Assembly (NCBI GenBank): GCA_029262955.1
Contig: JAJCYL010000068.1
Span: 1 to 9,430, forward strand
Direction: 5' to 3'
DNA length: 9,430 bases
Source of the DNA: Cytophagales bacterium
GTDB taxonomy: Bacteria > Bacteroidota > Bacteroidia > Cytophagales > Cyclobacteriaceae
A model generated the notes under the pieces. The model saw only the letters and a program-made list of their open reading frames with translations, did no database searches and was not told where the DNA came from. Shown in pieces: positions 1 to 7,677 of the stretch; within the stretch, counting starts at the first letter, position 1; each line of letters starts with the position of its first letter. The translations under genes and the position numbers were made by a program.

Positions 1-215
1 ACTGTCTTGTTCATACCCCACATGCCAATGCCATGCCAAAGCAGCATGTAAAGAGCGTAACCTCCTACCGTCAGTAAGCCGAGTGATACCGCCAAAGCCA
101 TCATCCATGACTTTGAAGGTCTCTCTTCTACCCTACTACAGATGTCCACCGTAACGTCATGAACTGTCTTGCCATTGGTTACTAATACTTCTCTTACAGG
201 TGCTGTAACTTGCAT
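1..215 (-). CDS. actC: ActC, NrfD-like quinol-oxidising membrane subunit of Alternative Complex III (5' part only)
   Basis: The first 71 codons of a gene that runs off the left edge, read on the minus strand from an ATG at 215. The N-terminus (MQVTAPVREVLVTNG) is a polar cytoplasmic lead of about 36 residues. A first transmembrane helix follows at about residues 37-60 (MMALAVSLGLLTVGGYALY), then the GIGMWGMNKT segment typical of ActC proteins. ActC belongs to the NrfD/PsrC family of multi-helix membrane proteins; in ACIII it carries the quinol site next to the Fe-S chain of ActB. It follows actA and actB in the usual act order. The ATG is 123 bases after the annotated actB stop, but only 9 bases after the stop that ends the in-frame actB tail. 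No Shine-Dalgarno sequence is visible. Identification rests on sequence recall and context and is strong despite the short piece. Confidence 0.93.
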   Translation of the reverse strand, partial: MQVTAPVREVLVTNGKTVHDVTVDICSRVEERPSKSWMMALAVSLGLLTVGGYALYMLLWHGIGMWGMNKT

Positions 216-224
216 AAGTATTAT

Positions 225-338
225 TTAAACTTCTAGTTCTTTATTTCTAATCTTAGTCAAATACCACACATTTGGCTTAACTGCCAACTCCTCTAATACA
301 TGGTAGGCCCGCTCCTCTTTCCATCTCTTGCTGTTATC
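225..338 (-). other. Conserved C-terminal tail of ActB, separated from the body by an in-frame TAA
   Basis: Reading past the actB stop (TAA, 341-339) in the same frame gives 37 sense codons (338-228) and then TAA (227-225). The peptide contains RAYHVLEELAVKP followed by NVWYLTKIRN, which matches my recollection of the usual C-terminal end of Bacteroidota ActB. No shift of frame is needed, so one base change (for example to AAA, CAA or GAA) would restore a continuous protein of 1,023 residues. The tail contains no ATG, so it is unlikely to be translated alone. With it included, actB ends 9 bases before actC, a normal operon spacing. What is seen: the open frame, the coding-like peptide, the spacing. 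What is inferred: that this is a broken or read-through gene end. A sequencing or assembly error is an equally simple explanation. Confidence 0.82.
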
Positions 339-3296
339 TTACTTCTCGATTTTCAGCATTTTTGATACTTTGCTCTTACTATCCAATAGGTCTCCAAACG
401 TAATTGCATCAGTTGGACAAGCTTTCGCACAAGCAGTAACTACTTCGCCGTCATTCACTCTTCTTTTCTCTTTCTTGGCCTCAAGTTTACCGTATTGAAT
501 ACGCTGTACGCACATGGTGCATTTCTCCATTACTCCTCTTGATCTAACAGTAACATCAGGATTGAGGACCATCTTACCAAGATCATTGCTCATTGATAAG
601 TTGGTAGAGAATTGCGAATTATCGTGGTATTTAAACCAATTGAATCTTCTTACTTTATAAGGGCAATTATTCGCACAATATCTTGTACCAATACACCTGT
701 TGTATACCATTTGATTGAGACCCTCAGTGCTGTGGGTAGTAGCTGCCACTGGACAAACAGTCTCGCAAGGAGCATTGTTACAATGCTGGCACATCATTGG
801 CTGGAAAGTAACCTCCGGATTTTCAGCAGCTTTTTCTAATCCTTTTAAGTCACTAGAATCCGCATCTGAACTGTAGTATCTATCAATTCGCAACCAGGTC
901 ATTTCCCTTCTGTTCAACACCTCTTCTTTTCCAACGACCGGAACATTATTTTCAGCTTGACAGGCAATTGTACATGTTCCACAACCAGTGCAGCTATTCA
1001 TGTCAATCACCATACCCCAATGGTGGTTGGTGTATGTATGACCTTTCCAAAGAGAGATGTCATACGGCTGCTTTTTACCTTTTAAAGTGGTAATCTGTGG
1101 AAAATGCCTGCCTGCTGCTGCATCTTTCTGATATTCTCCTAAAGTAGACTCCTGGACCACATAATGGCGATCCATATGGGTTTGATGCGTTTGAGTATGA
1201 GCAACTTGGTAAGATTCTCCAGTGACTGAGATACTCGCACCGGAAACAGCATAAGATCTTGTGCCGTTTACAATTCCTACCAGTGGGTTGGCATCAACGC
1301 CCAACTCATCTGCTACCAGGCCGGCATTTCGTCTGCCGTAGCCGAGGGCTAATCCAATGGTACCAGAAGCCTGTCCTGGTTGAACTACTACTGGCACATT
1401 TAGTGTCGTTCCTCCTACAGATAAATCTACTTTTTGTGTATTGCCCTCAGACATTACAATGCCCAACTCCGCGGCATGTGGCTGCGAAATAGTCAGGTAA
1501 TTTTCCCAACATGCTTTGGTCACCGGATCTGGCATTTCCTGTAGCCAAGGGTTATTGGCTTGATTTCCGGCACCCACTGCTACAGTTGAAGTAATCACGA
1601 GCTCAAGACCTGAACCACCACTGGGTATATTGGCTGCTGCCAAATTTAAGTCTCCAGCAAATGCAATGGCTCCCGCTTGCGTATCTGTAGCAGGCATGTA
1701 AACACCATCATGCAATGTTTTATCCCAGAAAACCTGTAATTCAGACTCAGCTAATTGATTCGCAAAATGTGTAGCCTCCCAATTGGCTTTCATGAAGTCA
1801 TAGTACGATGACTCATTTCCGGCCCAGGTCAAAATAGACTCCTGACCCTGACGGGTATTAAATAAGTTAGATATGGTAGGTTGAGATAGACTGAAATGTC
1901 CGGCTACTGGTTCGGCATCATTCCATGACTCCAGGTAGTGATGATCGGGTGCAATATAGGTTACAGCACCTGATGTTTCATCCAACCTATCTGAAGTAGA
2001 CAGAGTTAAGGATGCCTTGCTCAAATTAGAAGCTATTGCGTCGCCTTTTGGATAATCATATATGGGGTTACAGTTATAAAATATCACTCCTCCTACCGAT
2101 CCAGCTCCTAAGTCAGCAACGAACTTCTCCATCTGCTCATCATTTCCGCTTCGGAAGTTCACTGACTTATTGAGATCAATGGTAGTCCCGTAGTTTCCCA
2201 ACAGACTGTTAATGCCATTAATAATAACCTGTACATTAGGATCATTTGATCCGCTTACCACTATTGAAGCACCTTGGGATCTCCAAAGCCCTTCAGCAGC
2301 TTTATTAATAATTTCACTACTCGATCCGCCTGATATTGACTCTGCACCAGCTTTTCCTGCAATGGCATTGTAAAGTCCGATAACATAAGCTCCCTGCTCT
2401 GATGGCTTGATCGCGGTTCTGTAATCGGCATTCGCTCCAGTAACAGACATGTTTGACTCGAAGCTGTAGAGCCTCGACATCTCCTTATTATTAGGACCAA
2501 GTTTCCTGGTCTTTGAAAACTGTTTGCTATATAAGACCGGATTAATCCAGGTGCCTAAAAAATCAGCGTCAAAACTGACGATGGTCTTAGCCTGGCTAAA
2601 GTCATATAGAGGAACACCAGCTTGACCGAATGACAACTCATTAGCTTTCGCTATACCATAATTAGAGATAGAGTCGTAGGTAACTACTTCCGTTCCGGGG
2701 TATTTCACTTTGAATTCTTCAATAGCAGCCAAAGTTGATGGGCTGTATATAGAATTAGCTACAATTCTAATTTGTCCACCCCCACTGCTTATTGATTCCA
2801 GTTGACTGATTACCTCCTTGTCAAGATCTTCCCATGTAACAGGAGATCCTCCATTGGTTGGGTTCTGAAATCTTTGCTTATCATACAATGACAAAACCGA
2901 CGCTTCAACCTGGGCAGTGGTACCACCACCTGAAACAGCTGACAAATCATTGCCTTCAATCTTTATTGGTCGGCCCTCTCTGGTCTTTACTACCACACTG
3001 CAATAATCTCCCCCATTCATATAGGAAGACGCATAGTACACAGGCACTCCCGGATCTATTTCAAGAGGCTTATTCAGATAAGGGATGGCCTTTCTAATTG
3101 GAGCTTCACATGCTGCTAAAGAAGCTGCTGCTACACTAAATCCCATCATCTTGAGAAAATCCCTTCGTGACGCTCCTGAATCCTCATTTCCAGTTGGCAG
3201 CATTTCAGGAAATTCATTTTTTTCCTTTTCAACAAATGAAGGGTCATTGCTCAATTGCTCAAGGCCTTTCCAGTATTGTTTTTTCGGTTTTTCCAT
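339..3296 (-). CDS. actB: ActB, Tat-exported iron-sulfur (molybdopterin-oxidoreductase-like) subunit of Alternative Complex III
   Basis: A 985-residue periplasmic electron-transfer subunit that links quinol oxidation at ActC to the haems of ActA. Residues 43-49 are a twin-arginine motif (SRRDFLK). A hydrophobic stretch ends in a lipobox, LAAC (60-63), so the mature protein is probably a Tat-exported lipoprotein anchored at Cys63. Residues about 64-700 form the molybdopterin-oxidoreductase-like half, which lacks the N-terminal Cys cluster motif of true molybdoenzymes, as is usual for ActB. Residues about 755-965 are the four-cluster ferredoxin half: C769/772/775/779, C836/839/844/848, C868/T871/C874/C878, and C926/929/956/960. 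Thr871 replaces a cysteine, which in this family gives a [3Fe-4S] site. A His-rich stretch (700-711) precedes the ferredoxin half. The gene starts 30 bases after actA. It appears to stop prematurely: the family's C-terminal tail follows in frame behind the TAA. All cluster ligands remain in the truncated form. Confidence 0.95.
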   Translation of the reverse strand: MEKPKKQYWKGLEQLSNDPSFVEKEKNEFPEMLPTGNEDSGASRRDFLKMMGFSVAAASLAACEAPIRKAIPYLNKPLEIDPGVPVYYASSYMNGGDYCSVVVKTREGRPIKIEGNDLSAVSGGGTTAQVEASVLSLYDKQRFQNPTNGGSPVTWEDLDKEVISQLESISSGGGQIRIVANSIYSPSTLAAIEEFKVKYPGTEVVTYDSISNYGIAKANELSFGQAGVPLYDFSQAKTIVSFDADFLGTWINPVLYSKQFSKTRKLGPNNKEMSRLYSFESNMSVTGANADYRTAIKPSEQGAYVIGLYNAIAGKAGAESISGGSSSEIINKAAEGLWRSQGASIVVSGSNDPNVQVIINGINSLLGNYGTTIDLNKSVNFRSGNDEQMEKFVADLGAGSVGGVIFYNCNPIYDYPKGDAIASNLSKASLTLSTSDRLDETSGAVTYIAPDHHYLESWNDAEPVAGHFSLSQPTISNLFNTRQGQESILTWAGNESSYYDFMKANWEATHFANQLAESELQVFWDKTLHDGVYMPATDTQAGAIAFAGDLNLAAANIPSGGSGLELVITSTVAVGAGNQANNPWLQEMPDPVTKACWENYLTISQPHAAELGIVMSEGNTQKVDLSVGGTTLNVPVVVQPGQASGTIGLALGYGRRNAGLVADELGVDANPLVGIVNGTRSYAVSGASISVTGESYQVAHTQTHQTHMDRHYVVQESTLGEYQKDAAAGRHFPQITTLKGKKQPYDISLWKGHTYTNHHWGMVIDMNSCTGCGTCTIACQAENNVPVVGKEEVLNRREMTWLRIDRYYSSDADSSDLKGLEKAAENPEVTFQPMMCQHCNNAPCETVCPVAATTHSTEGLNQMVYNRCIGTRYCANNCPYKVRRFNWFKYHDNSQFSTNLSMSNDLGKMVLNPDVTVRSRGVMEKCTMCVQRIQYGKLEAKKEKRRVNDGEVVTACAKACPTDAITFGDLLDSKSKVSKMLKIEK

Positions 3297-3326
3297 ATTT
3301 AAATGAGTCTCGTCAAAAAGTAAAGA

Positions 3327-4565
3327 TTAATAGTGACACCTGGAACATTCAAGGCCTCCATTGTCCTCAACTTTCATCGGTTCTTTACTCACTTCTGAAT
3401 GCAATTCAACTAATTTATTGTAATAGGCATTGCCCTTTGTATTCAAGTTTGTTTCGCGATGGCAGTTAATACACCATCCCATGGTCAAATTCGCATGTTG
3501 CTGAATAACCTCCATTTCCTTCACCGGACCATGACAGGTTTCACATTCAATTCCTCCAACCTCAACATGCTGCGAGTGATTGAAATACGACAGATCAGGA
3601 AGGTTATGCACTCTTACCCATTCTATTGGTGTATTGTTATCAATCGCATCATAGATCTTCGCTATCTCCGGTGAGTCGGGCATTACCAAAAGGTGGCAGT
3701 TCATACAAATATTCGGAGAGGGAATGTTCGCATTCTTACTTTTCCTAACTCCCGTATGACAGTAATTACAATCAATCTCATATTGGCCGGCATGCAGTTT
3801 ATGTGAGAAAGCAATAGGTTGTGTTGGAGCATATCCTTGTTGCACTCCTACTGTGAAAACACCATCTAAGGCTGTCTTGAGTACAATAGCAGTAAAAAAG
3901 AATGCGGCAAATCCCAAGAATGCATTGCTCTTAACTAATGCTCTCAGGTCTAATCTCTGATTCACAACCTCTCTTTGGTTGTCATCAAGATCCTTTTCTT
4001 TCAAGAATCTTGAAAGGACGTTAATAATGAGAAAGAGTACCACTAAGAGGATGGCCAAAATTGCAATTAAACCAATCATAATTGCATTCATGTAACCTTC
4101 AGGAATACCTGACTCCGCTACGGACTCACCGTCAGCAGATGGAGCAGCCACAGCCGTTTCCATTGGTTTAGCTGACTCAGCTCGTATGTAGGAAAGAATA
4201 GAAGCTATTTGATCATCCGAAAACGGAAAAGACGTCATTACTATCTGGTACTCATCGAACAATTCATTAGCAATGGGGTCGCCACTACTAATCATTTTTT
4301 GAGGGTTCTTGATATAGGTCAACAACCAATCCAACTCACGGCGTTCAGTTACATCCCGTAACGCCGGACCAAGTAGTTTTTCATTAATCTTATGACAGGC
4401 AGTACAATTACCCTTGAATAGCTCTTCTCCCTGTGCAATAACTCCTGCATCCTCAGTTAGCTCTTGCGCTTGAGACAGGCCTGTCCCAATAAATAACAGA
4501 GTAAAAATAAATGCTATAAATCGAACCAAGTGATTGATAAAGCTCAGACTATTTGTTTTATGCAT
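3327..4565 (-). CDS. actA: ActA, hexahaem membrane-anchored cytochrome c subunit of Alternative Complex III
   Basis: A 412-residue cytochrome that accepts electrons from ActB and passes them towards cytochrome c or a terminal oxidase. A signal sequence (about 15-33, probable cleavage after SQA) is followed by a class I monohaem domain with CTACH at 54-58; Met110 is the likely distal ligand. A Pro/Ala-rich linker (132-156) leads to transmembrane helices at about 159-184 and 214-236. The C-terminal pentahaem c7-like domain has CXXCH at 266-270, 287-291, 341-345, 365-369 and 407-411, with extra His residues for bis-His ligation. That makes six haem sites in one chain; simpler ActA proteins have only the pentahaem part. 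The protein ends almost on the last haem motif (CSRCHY), which is normal for the family. The start is fixed by an in-frame TAA three codons upstream. It is the first gene of the operon and lies behind a good promoter. Confidence 0.95.
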   Translation of the reverse strand: MHKTNSLSFINHLVRFIAFIFTLLFIGTGLSQAQELTEDAGVIAQGEELFKGNCTACHKINEKLLGPALRDVTERRELDWLLTYIKNPQKMISSGDPIANELFDEYQIVMTSFPFSDDQIASILSYIRAESAKPMETAVAAPSADGESVAESGIPEGYMNAIMIGLIAILAILLVVLFLIINVLSRFLKEKDLDDNQREVVNQRLDLRALVKSNAFLGFAAFFFTAIVLKTALDGVFTVGVQQGYAPTQPIAFSHKLHAGQYEIDCNYCHTGVRKSKNANIPSPNICMNCHLLVMPDSPEIAKIYDAIDNNTPIEWVRVHNLPDLSYFNHSQHVEVGGIECETCHGPVKEMEVIQQHANLTMGWCINCHRETNLNTKGNAYYNKLVELHSEVSKEPMKVEDNGGLECSRCHY

Positions 4566-4596
4566 TGGTGGTTAGGTTCGTCCGTTCTAAGTGCGG

Positions 4597-4627
4597 CAAA
4601 TGTAATATCCGGCGTATTCTTATACAA
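4597..4627 (-). promoter_or_regulatory. Bacteroidota-type promoter for the act operon
   Basis: On the minus strand, TTG (4627-4625) is followed after 20 bases by TACATTTG (4604-4597). This is a perfect match to the Bacteroidota -7 element TAnnTTTG, with the -33 TTG at the usual distance (about 17-23 bases). Transcription should begin near 4590, giving a leader of about 25 bases before the actA ATG at 4565. It is the best such match in the divergent intergenic region and points in the right direction. Pattern match only; no transcript data. Confidence 0.6.
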
Positions 4628-4710
4628 GCGATCTTTGGGCCTAAATTGACCTTAAGATCATCGGCGGCTAAGTCATCTCTTAAATGTTTGAAAATCAATG
4701 TTGTAATGTC

Positions 4711-4728
4711 AAATCACAGCCGTGATTT
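4711..4728. repeat. 7-bp perfect inverted repeat in the divergent intergenic region (possible operator)
   Basis: AAATCAC (4711-4717) and GTGATTT (4722-4728) are perfect reverse complements around a 4-base AGCC centre. The site lies between the minus-strand act promoter and the plus-strand glucosidase gene, about 84 bases upstream of the act -33 element and 120 bases upstream of the glucosidase start. A location upstream of both start sites argues against a terminator and suits a symmetric protein-binding site. It does not match the CRP (TGTGA-N6-TCACA) or FNR (TTGAT-N4-ATCAA) consensus. Its role is inference. Confidence 0.4.
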
Positions 4729-4848
4729 CTTTACTATTTAGAATCATTCCAAATAAAGCATCAGAATCTCCGCGATAAAAATGCTTTTGCAGTAAGTTGA
4801 TTCAAACCCATTTTGCATATTTGATCTTTGGTCGCAATTAGTTTTTAA

Positions 4849-7479
4849 ATGACAGAAGAAGAATTTCGTTTACAACAATGTCGTGAAGGCATTCCCTGGA
4901 AAAAGTGGGGCCCCTATTTGTCTGAACGGCAATGGGGAACGGTTAGAGAGGACTACAGTAAACACGGAAATGCGTGGGAAAATATTTCGCATGACAATTC
5001 AAGAAGCAAAGCCTATCGCTGGGGTGAAGATGGTATTGGTGGCTTCTCCGATGACTATCAAAAAATATGTTTTTCGTGGGCCTTTTGGAATGGAAAAGAT
5101 AATATTCTGAAAGAGCGCCTATTCGGCTTGAGTGGCATCGAGGGCAATCATGGTGAAGATGTAAAGGAACTTTACTACTACCTTGATAATACGCCAACAC
5201 ACTCCTATATGCAGATGCTATATAAGTATCCGCAAAAGGCCTTCCCCTATGCCGACCTCCTGATTAAAAACAAGAAAAGGGCAAGATCGGAAAGAGAATA
5301 CGAGCTCCTCGATACCAGGATATTTGAGCAGGATGAATATTTCGATATATTCATGAATTATGCCAAGGCCAGTGACGAGGACTTCCTATTTGAATGCGAG
5401 ATATTCAACAGATATTCTAAGGAAGCTAAACTGGATGTCATTCCAACTATCTGGTTTCGCAATACCTGGTCACTCAACAAAGAACAAATAACTCCTCGAC
5501 TTCAGGCTCATGGAGATAATCGTGTCAAAATTACCCACCCACACTTCAGAAATTTCTATCTGTACTTTGATGAGGCCCTGAGCGATTTGGTCTTCACTAA
5601 TAATGACACCAACCGCGAAAAACTTTATGGCTCCAAAAGTCGTTCAAAGTTTGTTAAAGACGCTTTTCACGAATACCTCATTAACAAACAAAAGGACGCA
5701 ATCAATCCTAAAAAAAGTGGCACTAAAGCAGGTGGCATTTGCTCCATTAAAATCCCAGCAGGTGGATCTTATAAGATAAAGGTTCGACTCTCTAAAGACG
5801 AATTAAATGAGCCTTTCGAAAACTTCAACGAGATCTTCTCTCTTCGACGTGAGGAAGCCAACCAATTCTATGACGCCAATATTCAAAAGAATGTCATTGA
5901 CAGTGACCTAAAATCAATCCAACGACAATCCCTGGCCGGAATGTTGTGGAGTAAACAGTTCTATTATTATAATGTGCGGGAATGGCTGAATGGTGATCTT
6001 CGAAAAGTTCCTCCCCCATCTGAGCGATTGAAAGGGCGCAATTCACATTGGCTTCATCTGGACAACGCCGACATTATCTCCATGCCGGACAAGTGGGAAT
6101 ATCCATGGTATGCGGCGTGGGACCTCGCTTTCCACACCATTCCCCTGGCGAGGATCGATCCTGATTTTGCCAAGAATCAATTACTCCTGTTGTTAAATGA
6201 CTCCTACCAACATCCCAATGGGCAGATCCCGGCTTACGAGTGGAATTTTGGAGATGTTAACCCCCCGGTTCATGCCTGGGCCGTACTCCGGGTATTCCGT
6301 ATTGATCGCAAAATGAATGGCGGTAAAGGGGACATCAAGTTTTTGAGAAGAGCCTTTCACCGATTAATGATCAATTTCACCTGGTGGGTGAATCGAAAGG
6401 ATAGTAACGGAACAAATGTATTCGAGGGAGGATTCCTCGGACTGGATAATATCGGTGTGTTTGATCGCAATTGGGTGATCACAGAGGGTGCCAGTATTGA
6501 ACAAGCAGATAGCACCGGTTGGATGGCCATGTTCTCTCTGAATATGATGAGGATTGCCCTGGACCTGGCACATGACGACCCCATCTATCAGGATTTAGCT
6601 AACAAGTATTTCGAGCATTTTCTATTCATTGCCGGTGCATTGCACAACGTTAGAAATGACGGCATCTCGCTTTGGGATGAAGAAGACAACTTCTACTATG
6701 ACATGTTTAACGCTCCTGGAAAAGAAGGCCGATTAATGAAAGTACGGTCTATTGTTGGACTGATTCCACTATTTGCCATTGAAACGCTTCAGAATGAGAC
6801 TTACCAACATTTACCCGAGTTTAAGAAGCGACTCGAATACTTTCTCAAGGAACGTCCCAAGTTGGCTTCTCTCGTTTCCAGGTGGGAAGAACCAGGTGCA
6901 GGTCAACGACACCTGCTGGCCTTGTTGAGGGGTTTTAGATTAAGGAAGATTTCGGAACGCATGTTGGACGAGGACGAGTTTCTTTCCAAATATGGCATCC
7001 GGGCGCTTTCTAAATTTCATGAGGCAAACCCTTATGAGTTTAAAGTTGAGGATCAACAATTTAAAGTGCAATATTTACCAGGAGAATCAGACTCAGATTC
7101 CTTTGGGGGTAACTCCAATTGGAGAGGACCTATCTGGTTTCCTATCAATTACCTTATTATTGAGTCACTGGTTAAGTTTAGTTACTACTACGGTGATAGC
7201 TATAAATTAGAATTCCCTGCTGGCAGTGGTGAATACATCACCCTAAAGGAATCCATCAACGAACTGGCTGAACGCCTAATGAGTATTTTTCAAAAGGATG
7301 CGAATGGGTACAGACCGCTCTATGGCAAGAATACGAAGTTGCAGGAGGATCCCCATTTCAAAGATCACATTCTCTTCTATGAATATTTTCACGGAGACAC
7401 CGGGGAGGGATTAGGGGCTTCACACCAGACCGGCTGGACAGGACTTATCGCCGACATCATTTACAAGTATCACAATTGA
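4849..7479 (+). CDS. Cytoplasmic GH63/MGH1-like glycoside hydrolase (glucosidase family, about 880 residues)
   Basis: An 876-residue protein of a widely spread bacterial family annotated as glucosidase, with an (alpha/alpha)6-barrel related to GH63 and mannosyl-oligosaccharide glucosidase. The N-terminal signature is very typical (WKKWGPYLSERQWGTVREDY, 17-36; then RWGEDGIGGFSDD, 57-69, and NGKDNILKERLFGL, 81-94). Residues about 90-335 are a beta-rich domain and about 350-876 the helical barrel. Barrel motifs include WDLAFH (424-429), EQADSTGW (551-558), GNSNWRGPIWFP (754-765) and FYEYF...GWTGL (843-866). By analogy with GH63 enzymes, Asp554 is a candidate general acid and Glu845 a candidate general base; this is inference. 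There is no signal peptide or membrane segment, so it should act in the cytoplasm on an alpha-glucoside whose identity cannot be read here. The start is fixed by a TAA immediately before the ATG. It is a single gene, divergent from the act operon, and ends 20 bases before a strong terminator. No functional tie to ACIII is evident. Confidence 0.85.
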   Translation: MTEEEFRLQQCREGIPWKKWGPYLSERQWGTVREDYSKHGNAWENISHDNSRSKAYRWGEDGIGGFSDDYQKICFSWAFWNGKDNILKERLFGLSGIEGNHGEDVKELYYYLDNTPTHSYMQMLYKYPQKAFPYADLLIKNKKRARSEREYELLDTRIFEQDEYFDIFMNYAKASDEDFLFECEIFNRYSKEAKLDVIPTIWFRNTWSLNKEQITPRLQAHGDNRVKITHPHFRNFYLYFDEALSDLVFTNNDTNREKLYGSKSRSKFVKDAFHEYLINKQKDAINPKKSGTKAGGICSIKIPAGGSYKIKVRLSKDELNEPFENFNEIFSLRREEANQFYDANIQKNVIDSDLKSIQRQSLAGMLWSKQFYYYNVREWLNGDLRKVPPPSERLKGRNSHWLHLDNADIISMPDKWEYPWYAAWDLAFHTIPLARIDPDFAKNQLLLLLNDSYQHPNGQIPAYEWNFGDVNPPVHAWAVLRVFRIDRKMNGGKGDIKFLRRAFHRLMINFTWWVNRKDSNGTNVFEGGFLGLDNIGVFDRNWVITEGASIEQADSTGWMAMFSLNMMRIALDLAHDDPIYQDLANKYFEHFLFIAGALHNVRNDGISLWDEEDNFYYDMFNAPGKEGRLMKVRSIVGLIPLFAIETLQNETYQHLPEFKKRLEYFLKERPKLASLVSRWEEPGAGQRHLLALLRGFRLRKISERMLDEDEFLSKYGIRALSKFHEANPYEFKVEDQQFKVQYLPGESDSDSFGGNSNWRGPIWFPINYLIIESLVKFSYYYGDSYKLEFPAGSGEYITLKESINELAERLMSIFQKDANGYRPLYGKNTKLQEDPHFKDHILFYEYFHGDTGEGLGASHQTGWTGLIADIIYKYHN

Positions 7480-7499
7480 TCTCAAACTTTAAGGCAAAT

Positions 7500-7533
7500 A
7501 AAAAAGGGAAGAACTAAGTTCAACCCTTTTTTT
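7500..7533. terminator. Bidirectional intrinsic terminator between convergent genes
   Basis: The plus strand reads an A-run (7500-7505), GGG (7506-7508), AA, GAAC (7511-7514), loop TAA, GTTC (7518-7521), AA, CCC (7524-7526) and a run of seven T (7527-7533). GGG/CCC and GAAC/GTTC pair with an A-A internal loop between them, and the A-run pairs with the T-run. The structure is symmetric: the minus strand ends in six T after the same stem. It can therefore stop the glucosidase transcript, 20 bases after its TGA, and also transcripts arriving from the CPBP gene on the other strand. Confidence 0.85.
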
Positions 7534-7677
7534 CCAACCAGCTATCATGAAAGACAATTAAATAAACGTGAGCAGTTTGAGTAGGTAAGAATACTTCGAC
7601 TAAACCAATTATTATTTAGACCAAAGGGCAGATTATCTCTGCGAAACTTGATGAAATAAATAAGCCAATCTTCTTTC

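Noticed and set aside
272..287. Inverted repeat TTGGC-N6-GCCAA in the apparent actB-actC gap, a possible terminator or operator.
   Set aside because: The stem is only 5 bp, has no T-run, and lies inside the in-frame coding-like tail of actB.
612..3469. Several plus-strand open frames of 70-100 codons opposite actB and actA.
   Set aside because: They are antisense shadows of genes with clear family motifs and show no protein-like composition or start signals.
4553..4741. Plus-strand open frame of 62 codons upstream of the glucosidase gene.
   Set aside because: It starts antisense to the actA 5' end, covers the act promoter, and its peptide has no recognisable protein character.
4797..4830. 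Possible promoter for the glucosidase gene: TTG (4797-4799), 23 bases, GATCTTTG (4823-4830).
   Set aside because: The -7 element deviates at its first base and the spacing is at the upper limit. It would leave a leader of only about a dozen bases, so it is too weak to list as a feature.
7477..7584. The frame after the glucosidase TGA stays open for 35 codons, superficially like the actB case.
   Set aside because: The stretch runs through the terminator, its peptide resembles nothing I know, and the protein already ends at the normal family C-terminus after GWTGL.
7628..7642. Small hairpin GCAGA-TTATC-TCTGC in the convergent intergenic region.
   Set aside because: A 5-bp stem without a T-run on either strand; the real terminator is at 7500-7533.
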